Below the pieces are notes generated by a model. It did no database searches. It saw only the letters and a program-made list of their open reading frames with translations, and was not told the DNA's origin. A program made the position numbers and the translations under genes. A stretch of DNA of 64,000 nt from Trichocoleus sp. FACHB-46 (GTDB lineage Bacteria > Cyanobacteriota > Cyanobacteriia > FACHB-46), in NCBI RefSeq assembly GCF_014695385.1, contig NZ_JACJOD010000024.1, positions 174,865 through 238,864 of the forward strand. Direction: 5' to 3'. Within the stretch, counting starts at the first letter, position 1. The number at the start of each line of letters is the position of its first letter. Positions 54,929 through 64,000 of the stretch are shown in pieces.

Positions 54929-56776
54929 CTAGTTGGGTGAAATAGATCGAGCAATCTCCACGGCTTGATTGAGCAATTTAACTGCTTCTTTGGTTTGCCC
55001 TGCCTTGGCGTACTGACGAGCGATCGCCCTGAGAGCTTCGGACTTTGGAACCTTGCCAAATTCATTTACGCCAATCTGAGCAGTAACGTTAAGTGCCTGA
55101 GTCAATTTCTTCGACTGAGCGTATTCACGGGCAATCATCAGTAATAATCGATTGCGGTAAGTAAGGCTAGAAACCGTTTCTACATTTGTGTAGTCAGCCT
55201 CCTCTTCCATTGCTTCTGCTGTCTGGACTGCCCAATCGAGAGTCAGCGTTGCTTGTTTTGCCCATTCTATCTGACCTGATTTAACTGCTACTGCAAGGAT
55301 GTTATAGATTAGGTCAGCATCAAATGGGTTAATCATTTGAGCCGTTTGAAGTGCCTTGGAATATTGTTCGATTAATACGTATTGCTCGGTAATTCTAAAT
55401 AGTGCGTCGTCTTGATGCCCCCTGCCAAGGCTGTTTGCAAGCTGAAGTGCTGATTCAAAATTTCCTATTTCTGCGTAGAAGCCGACGACGGGTGGCATCA
55501 AACTGTCGTAAGCAAACTTAGGTCCAACAACAATGTTGGCAAAATCAGGAGCTGCCAATTTGATTTCACCAGCTCGCACCATCTGAGCTACTTCGAGCGC
55601 TTGATCGACTCGTTGTATGTCTAGATAGCCGCTGATAATTGAAACAAGTACAGCACTTGCTTCGTAACGATCGTCAAGTTTTGACTCGAGGCCTGCTTTC
55701 AGGCTGGATAGGGATTGGTCAAGAAGTTTGGTTGCCTCTGTATCTTTCTTAAGCTGTCCGTAAATATTTGCGATCGCAGCTAATAAATCAGCACGCTTAA
55801 TCGGTGCTGAAATTTGGTGTGAAGTCACAGCTATCTGCTCGAGAGCCTGGACAATCTGTTGGGTACTTACTGTGTTTTTCGCAGTGAATTTTTCTTCTTT
55901 ACAGAGATCGAGAATTGGTTTCAGCTCTTCTGGACCTATGGGATTTTCTGTATCTAGAGTTCTTGTAAGTGTCCATGTGACATCAGGATAAAGTAACCTT
56001 AACTTTTGAAAACACTCGAAAAGACTGCGGCGTGCTATCTCTTTGGGAGATTGACTGCCCACAGGGTCATCTGCTTTAGTTGGTTCAATCTTCGAAGCTA
56101 AGTTTTGAAATTGAGTTACCTGCTCAAGCTTCCCTTGTTCTTTGTAGTAGTCAGCTAAAGCAAGCCATATTGTTCTAGCTTTGTTAAACTCTTTGGTTCT
56201 GAAATAGAAATTAGCTAATTTGCGTTGGATTGCAACATTTAACTTGATCCATTCGGGATCCTTCACAGCATTTCTATATTCCAGACCATTCTGAATAGGT
56301 TCAATATATTGCTCGCCAAAACCCGTTGCGATTTGAAAAGCTGTATCATATTGGCTTGCCCTAACATGGTTGAGAAATGCTAGCGAAATCCAAGTCGTAG
56401 GGTCACTCCAAGCAGAACTCGATGGTTCTGGCCCACAATATTCAGTTGCCTCCAAAATGTTTCGAGCCTGGCTAAAAACCTCTGAGCTTTTAACCTTTTG
56501 CCCCACAAACGCATACTGGCCTGCAACACTGGCTAAAAGGCTAAGTTTGTGACAAGGCTCTACCAGTGATTGATTGAGTGATAAAGGTTCTTTTAATAGC
56601 TGAATAGCCTGATCTTTCTGCCCAATATTGGCATAATCTCCAGCGAGGGAAGTTAATAATTCAGCTTCAGTGAGAGCTGGCCCAACCTCTTCTTGTGCAA
56701 GTGCACCTGAAATTGGATGAATTAAGTTCAGTAATGGAGCTAGTACAAGCGAGGATAAAATAAGTCGAAGTCTCAT
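54929..56776 (-). CDS. Exported helical-repeat protein
   Basis: 615 aa. Signal peptide MRLRLILSSLVLAPLLNLIHPISGALAQ. The mature part is made of TPR-like helical pairs (LLTSLAGDYANIGQKDQAIQLLKEPL, LLAAIANIYGQLKKDTEATKLLDQSL, ALRAIARQYAKAGQTKEAVKLLNQAVEIA), spaced along the whole length with a less regular middle. No enzymatic domain. Probably periplasmic scaffold. It ends 58 bases before the WD40 remnant, so the two may once have been part of one larger locus. Confidence 0.8.
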   Translation of the reverse strand: MRLRLILSSLVLAPLLNLIHPISGALAQEEVGPALTEAELLTSLAGDYANIGQKDQAIQLLKEPLSLNQSLVEPCHKLSLLASVAGQYAFVGQKVKSSEVFSQARNILEATEYCGPEPSSSAWSDPTTWISLAFLNHVRASQYDTAFQIATGFGEQYIEPIQNGLEYRNAVKDPEWIKLNVAIQRKLANFYFRTKEFNKARTIWLALADYYKEQGKLEQVTQFQNLASKIEPTKADDPVGSQSPKEIARRSLFECFQKLRLLYPDVTWTLTRTLDTENPIGPEELKPILDLCKEEKFTAKNTVSTQQIVQALEQIAVTSHQISAPIKRADLLAAIANIYGQLKKDTEATKLLDQSLSSLKAGLESKLDDRYEASAVLVSIISGYLDIQRVDQALEVAQMVRAGEIKLAAPDFANIVVGPKFAYDSLMPPVVGFYAEIGNFESALQLANSLGRGHQDDALFRITEQYVLIEQYSKALQTAQMINPFDADLIYNILAVAVKSGQIEWAKQATLTLDWAVQTAEAMEEEADYTNVETVSSLTYRNRLLLMIAREYAQSKKLTQALNVTAQIGVNEFGKVPKSEALRAIARQYAKAGQTKEAVKLLNQAVEIARSISPN

Positions 56777-56970
56777 CTCTAATGCCCCTACTGAATCTTA
56801 ATTAATTTGTTGAGCCTTTATAGATCCAAGCTTTAGGTAGAAATCGCTCTAATAAAAGCTTGAAAATAAGTTCAGAAAAGCTGGTTCGGCAACAGTCTAG
56901 CAGCGCAACATAGAAGGAATTTTGTGGTTTTACGTGCCTTTAGTAAAGCTCTTATCAAGATTAGTAAGTT

Positions 56971-57011
56971 GCATATAAAAAACTCCCTCTAGCGCAAAAC
57001 CAAAGGGAGTT
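56971..57011 (-). terminator. Terminator of atpC
   Basis: AACTCCCT (56981-56988) pairs with AGGGAGTT (57004-57011); on the minus strand TTTTTTATATG follows. Immediately after the atpC stop codon. Classic intrinsic terminator. Confidence 0.88.
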
Positions 57012-57037
57012 AAGACTGAAAAGTAATTAAGGCTCGA

Positions 57038-57451
57038 TTAAAGCTGCACAACACCACCTGCGGCTTGCAGACGGGCTCGGGCCCGCTTGAGAGCTTGGGT
57101 GGCTTGAATTTGTTCTTGACGGGTACCGTTTTGTACTTGGTTGATGCGAGCTTCTGCTTCCGAGTAGGCAGCACGAGCTTTGTCCAAGTCGATCGCTTCA
57201 CCGCGTTCGGCACCGTTCACCAAAATAGTGACTTCATCGGCTTCGATCTCTGCAAAACCACCCATCAGGGCGATCGCCACCCAATCCTTACCAGGACGGA
57301 CGCGCATCACGCCAGTTTCCAAGGCGGTGAGTAGGGGAGCATGGCCGCTCAGGATGCCCAATTGCCCAGTGGTGCTAGGCAAAACAACTTCCTCAGCCGT
57401 AGAATCCCAAACAGTTTTGTCTGGGGCAATTACACGTACAGTTAATGTCAT
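57038..57451 (-). CDS. atpC: F1F0 ATP synthase epsilon subunit
   Basis: 137 aa. N-terminal beta-sandwich [49 protein letters not shown] is the standard start; the C-terminal helical hairpin ([18 protein letters not shown], then [11 protein letters not shown]) blocks rotation when ATP is low, important in phototrophs in the dark. Downstream partner of atpD, 105 bases apart with a polypyrimidine element in between. Confidence 0.97.
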   Translation of the reverse strand: MTLTVRVIAPDKTVWDSTAEEVVLPSTTGQLGILSGHAPLLTALETGVMRVRPGKDWVAIALMGGFAEIEADEVTILVNGAERGEAIDLDKARAAYSEAEARINQVQNGTRQEQIQATQALKRARARLQAAGGVVQL

Positions 57452-57520
57452 AGGTTTCTCCAGGGCTAGGGAATAAGAGTGGGGGACTCAAGGCCAAAGA
57501 AGCAAAATTTGGATTCGTAG

Positions 57521-57552
57521 CTCCTCACCTCGCGTCCCTTACCTCTCATCTC
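57521..57552. repeat. Polypyrimidine element in the atpD-atpC gap
   Basis: Plus-strand CTCCTCACCTCGCG then TCCCTTACCTCTC; the blocks CTCCTCAC and TCCCTTAC are shared in the same order and spacing with the in-frame element at 26026-26058 in the oxoprolinase gene. On the transcribed strand it is purine-rich. Confidence 0.5.
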
Positions 57553-57556
57553 GTTG

Positions 57557-59351
<1,795 letters not shown>

Positions 59352-60314
59352 TTAGGGTTGGCGATCGCGCTTCCGCCCCCTCAGCCAAGCTCCGATTCCC
59401 AATACGCCCAATCCCAGCAAACTGCTAACAGAGCTGGATTCAGGAATTACAGTTGGGTTGGTCGTTGGAAAGAGGTTGCCATAGATTTGCACATTGATAT
59501 CTGATGACTTGTTCCAGCCACCCCGCCCTGATAACCCACTAGCGCCATAAGTTCCCGGTAGACCCAGGTTATTAGAGTTCCAGGTGCCAACATAATCTGG
59601 CGTACCCTGTTTAATCCGCAGTAGCCGATAGAAATCATCTGCCCCGGCTGAGGGAGAGCCACTTAAAGCAGCATTGGATGCATGAAGGACAGGAAAGACA
59701 TTCCAAGTGTCTAGGCTAGTAAAGCCATTGCCATCGACAAAGAACTGGTACAGTTGGCCTCCCTCAATCGCCCAATTGAGACCCGTAAAATCTATTTGCC
59801 AAATCTTACGGTATAGCTGAACTGGTTCTGCCCAATAGTTTTCACCATCCACATAGGTGACTTGAGAAATCTTGATCCGGGGATCAGAACCATTGGTTGG
59901 TCCACTGTGGACTGCGCTCAATCCAGCTGCTCCTGAGTCTACCTGACCACCCCATAAGGTGAAGTTCTGCCAGAAGTTATTAGGAATCGTTGCTGCTGTA
60001 TTCGCAACTCCAATCACTGCCCACACTCGCAAGGTGTCAACCAAATACTTTTGTCCTGCGATGCCAAACGAAAAGTCGTCGCCCAAGGGGTAAGAGTAGC
60101 CAGAGCCTATGCGATCGGCGAATCCCCAAGTAATATTGCTACGGTCTGGATCAAAGGCAGGATGATTGGGAGCTGTATTATTGATGTTTTCGTTGGGTAG
60201 TCCCCGGTCGAATAGTAAAGTTGCCTGAGCATCAGAACCAAAGCCCGTTGCTAGCGCTAGTGCTAGGAATAGAGATTGAAGGGCTGTACCTGTAGAGATC
60301 CCCATAAAATTCAT
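59352..60314 (-). CDS. Secreted PEP-CTERM-type protein
   Basis: About 320 aa from ATG 60314. Signal peptide through GSDAQA, then a beta-rich body of unknown domain (FQNFTLWGG-like segments, NITWGFADRIGSGYSYPLGDDF, WQIDFTGLNWAIEGGQLYQFFVDGNG). C-terminus VIPESSSVSSLLGLGVLGIGAWLRGRKRDRQ is a PEP-CTERM-like sorting tag (PES variant, hydrophobic helix, basic end). Second such protein in the window. Exosortase must be elsewhere in the genome. Confidence 0.82.
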   Translation of the reverse strand: MNFMGISTGTALQSLFLALALATGFGSDAQATLLFDRGLPNENINNTAPNHPAFDPDRSNITWGFADRIGSGYSYPLGDDFSFGIAGQKYLVDTLRVWAVIGVANTAATIPNNFWQNFTLWGGQVDSGAAGLSAVHSGPTNGSDPRIKISQVTYVDGENYWAEPVQLYRKIWQIDFTGLNWAIEGGQLYQFFVDGNGFTSLDTWNVFPVLHASNAALSGSPSAGADDFYRLLRIKQGTPDYVGTWNSNNLGLPGTYGASGLSGRGGWNKSSDINVQIYGNLFPTTNPTVIPESSSVSSLLGLGVLGIGAWLRGRKRDRQP

Positions 60315-60876
60315 GGTTCTCGAAAATGCATGATGGGGTTGGAAGTGGCCCAACCGAACTCTTTCCGCGACTGGGTAAAGCTGGCTAGGAAAGCTATAAC
60401 TAACTGTGGCTAAACCAACTAACTGTAGATCAACTGAATCTGCTTAGGTTGCGATCGCAAGTACAAACTCTAAACCGAACTTCCAATGTTAAGTTGGCAT
60501 GTCCTGATTTAAGAGCCCTAGTGTCCCTACGTAGAATTATCCAAAAAAATACATTCCAACTCTGATTGTAAAGGGTGAATGAATTTAAGCTTAGGTTGGA
60601 TAAAAAGCTTTGGTAGCTAAGACTACAAGGCTGAAACCTAATTTTTGATCATTCAGACCTATACAAATATTCAGGACTGGATTTCTGAATCAGCCAGTAA
60701 AAACACGGTATGTAGGGCTTGATACAAAATTTAATTTTGCCCGTCTTTAAGTCAAGAGCAAGATTAAGAGGCTAAAAGCAGCACGATCGCTTTGAGTGCA
60801 TCAGCTCGAAACGTAATAGATACAGCGATAGTAGCGATCGCCTATCGGTAAGACTGCAACCAGCAACAAATTTTAA

Positions 60877-60892
60877 GTTCGGGAACCCGTAC
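60877..60892 (+). promoter_or_regulatory. K-box upstream of groESL
   Basis: GTTCGG-GAAC-CCGTAC fits the GTTCGG-NNAN-CCNNAC light-responsive K-box described for cyanobacterial groESL. It lies 38 bases upstream of the CIRCE element. Confidence 0.75.
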
Positions 60893-60930
60893 AGCCGAAT
60901 CAGTTGCAATCGTATCTGACCTTGGGTAGA

Positions 60931-60957
60931 TTAGCACTCAGGGATGGAGAGTGCTAA
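60931..60957 (+). promoter_or_regulatory. CIRCE operator (HrcA site) of groESL
   Basis: TTAGCACTC-N9-GAGTGCTAA, perfect match to the CIRCE consensus. Repressed by HrcA at normal temperature. 149 bases before the groES start codon. Confidence 0.96.
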
Positions 60958-61105
60958 CGCCTCAATCCCCCGGATCAGATCGACCTGTGACTGTGGACAA
61001 AAGCTTAGTGCTACAGCATGGGTTACGACATTTCAGGTTTGGCTTGACTAGACTGGGCCTGCCGAAATTGAACTGGATCTAAACCTGTAGTGTGGAGAAT
61101 TTTTT

Positions 61106-61417
61106 ATGGCAGCTGTATCTCTGAGCGTTTCTACCGTTAAGCCTTTGGGCGATCGCGTATTTGTTAAAGTCAGCGCGGCTGAAGAAAAAACCGCAGGTGG
61201 CATCCTTCTGCCTGACAACGCTAAGGAGAAGCCTCAGGTTGGAGAAGTTGTCCAAGTAGGTCCTGGCAAGCGTAACGACGATGGTGCTCGTCAGGAACTC
61301 GAAGTACAAATTGGTGACAAAGTACTGTACTCCAAGTATGCAGGGACCGACATCAAATTGGGTACCGAAGAGTACGTATTGCTCTCTGAGAAAGATATTC
61401 TCGCGATTGTTTCATAG
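61106..61417 (+). CDS. groES: Co-chaperonin GroES
   Basis: 103 aa heptameric lid of the GroEL chaperonin. [45 protein letters not shown] includes the GroEL-binding mobile loop. Standard cyanobacterial length. First gene of the operon, under K-box and CIRCE control. Confidence 0.97.
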   Translation: MAAVSLSVSTVKPLGDRVFVKVSAAEEKTAGGILLPDNAKEKPQVGEVVQVGPGKRNDDGARQELEVQIGDKVLYSKYAGTDIKLGTEEYVLLSEKDILAIVS

Positions 61418-61493
61418 TTTAGAAATCATTAGCCATTAACTGCTGAGGGTTGAACAAAGCTGCACCCCAAGGCTGGCACGAGTTAATTGCTAA

Positions 61494-63200
<1,707 letters not shown>

Positions 63201-63235
63201 TCTTTCGCCAATCATTTAAGTCAATTAGTCTCAAG

Positions 63236-63274
63236 GGTAGGAGTTGGTCATGTGCCGCTCCTACCTTTTCTTTT
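63236..63274 (+). terminator. Terminator of groESL
   Basis: GGTAGGAG (63236-63243) pairs with CTCCTACC (63258-63265), then TTTTCTTTT. Confidence 0.9.
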
Positions 63275-63326
63275 GCACTTTTTAGCAACTAAAGCGATCG
63301 CGAGCGCCCGCATCAAAGCTAGGCTG

Positions 63327-63788
63327 CTAGTTACCCATATAAGGCTCACCGGACAAGAGGAAGACTAGGAACATACTTATCCAGGCTAGAGCCACCAAAT
63401 AAATTAGAAGCGCTAAAGAATTTAGTAACAACTTCAATACGCTCTGCCACATCTCCCGCTTTTGCCTCACCGCTGTGATGACCTTCAGCGCTCCTGTAAT
63501 GACTAGTGGAAGAGTCGCGATCGCCGCTGAAAGCAAGCCCCAGAGAAGAGCGAGGGTTGAGAAGAAGGGTATTTTATAGAACGCGGCAGACGCCAACATC
63601 ATTAAACTAGCCACAACCAGCAAACTGGCACAAGCAAGTTCTCCGATCAGGCATTTTTTATTCAATTTTGCTTGCCTCTGACTCCTAAGAGCGCCTTTGG
63701 CAATTAATACCCCATGCAATCCTGGCGATCCTATTAGTATGCCTACAAAGAAGATATTGTGCTGAGCTGCGATCGCTGCTAAAAGCAA
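63327..63788 (-). pseudogene. Membrane protein gene, probably 5'-truncated by IS insertion
   Basis: About 153 aa remain. Four hydrophobic helices (FFVGILIGSPGLHGVLIA, ACASLLVVASLMMLASAAF, TLALLWGLLSAAIATLPLVITGAL, LLLNSLALLIYLVALAWISMFLVFLL). No proper start: a TTG at 63788 is the only candidate, and the frame stays open to a TAA at 63801-63803 that lies within the IS end (GGACTTACGCA). So the original N-terminus was probably cut off. Family not recognised. Confidence 0.6.
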
Positions 63789-63795
63789 ACCACAC

Positions 63796-64000
63796 AGGAC
63801 TTACGCAGGAGCAATATTAGACTGGAGCAATGAGCTTCACTAAACTCGACTACTGCCAATACCTGATCAGTAGCCCGATCAACTACCCAGTGACAAACTT
63901 GGCTGACCATCTTGATGGCATTAGTCATGACCGCATCAACCGTTATTTGCGTGGTGAGAAGTTGACCCCTCGTCTGTTGTGGGACAACGTTCAACCACTA
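63796..64000 (+). mobile_element. Left end of an insertion sequence with transposase start
   Basis: Begins near CAGGACTTACGCAGG, a sequence seen at ends of many cyanobacterial IS elements. From ATG 63830 the frame reads SFTKLDYCQYLISSPINYPV, TNLADHLDGISHDRINRYLRGEKLTPRLLWDNVQPL, a DDE transposase N-terminus of a cyanobacterial IS family, continuing past the window end. The rest, the right end and the target duplication are not visible. Confidence 0.8.

Larger units (their letters stand above)
60354..61105. other. Regulatory region of groESL and the PEP-CTERM gene
   Basis: 752 bases. Holds a direct repeat AACTAACTGT (60398-60407 and 60417-60426) near the PEP-CTERM start, and the K-box and CIRCE elements of groES, listed separately. 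No gene or RNA gene recognised. Confidence 0.6.

Overview
The window is a stretch of cyanobacterial chromosome. Photosystem genes (psaD, psbQ), a plastid-type ribosomal protein (PSRP-3/Ycf65), an atpD-atpC pair split from the rest of the ATP synthase genes, groESL under K-box plus CIRCE control, and very frequent HIP1 octamers (GCGATCGC) all point there. Two PEP-CTERM proteins, a DICT-domain histidine kinase and a large glycan-export locus suggest a large-genome, probably filamentous or biofilm-forming species (Leptolyngbya/Trichocoleus-like is a guess). I found no tRNA or rRNA gene and no CRISPR array.

Layout. 1-5.6 kb: 3' part of a DEAD-box helicase gene, a LuxR-type regulator, a DUF3386 protein, aspS and a small conserved protein. 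5.7-10.5 kb: a GT-C glycosyltransferase, fluC, mgtE and a PEP-CTERM protein. 11-16.5 kb: DICT-GAF histidine kinase, psaD, trpE and a Crp/Fnr regulator preceded by a perfect TGTGA-N6-TCACA palindrome. 16.5-23.4 kb: RlpA-like protein, M28 peptidase, TPR-methyltransferase, GH13 enzyme, VanW protein. 23.6-30.8 kb: fused 5-oxoprolinase, convergent with a sugar ABC importer operon (binding protein, double ATPase, permease). 30.8-34.6 kb: an AT-rich accessory islet with a three-Cys-motif protein and its partner TcmP, an orphan DUF104 antitoxin and a MazEF-like toxin-antitoxin pair. 34.6-40.4 kb: truncated haemoglobin, two alpha/beta hydrolases, pentapeptide membrane protein, DAO-family oxidase, psbQ and a 66-aa orphan.

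40.5-49.5 kb is one minus-strand glycan operon: ABC exporter permease and ATPase, a 1181-residue methyltransferase/coiled-coil/double-glycosyltransferase fusion, a double GT2 protein and gmd, ended by a strong hairpin. It should build and export a deoxysugar-containing cell-surface polysaccharide. 49.8-54.6 kb: ruvB and its divergent neighbour, a methyltransferase, a TPR protein, a HAD phosphatase and PSRP-3. 54.7-60.4 kb: WD40 remnant, exported repeat protein, atpC/atpD and the second PEP-CTERM protein. 60.4-64 kb: groES-groEL, then a membrane-protein gene that appears cut by the left end of an insertion sequence running off the window.

The most unusual items are the TcmP/three-Cys pair in its toxin-antitoxin-bearing islet, the giant fusion glycan enzyme with 105-bp internal tandem repeats, a cluster of four inverted repeats in a 184-bp intergenic region, a polypyrimidine element shared by the oxoprolinase coding sequence and the atpD-atpC gap, and several perfect palindromes upstream of genes that look like operators. 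All functions are read from motifs and gene context; no database search was run.
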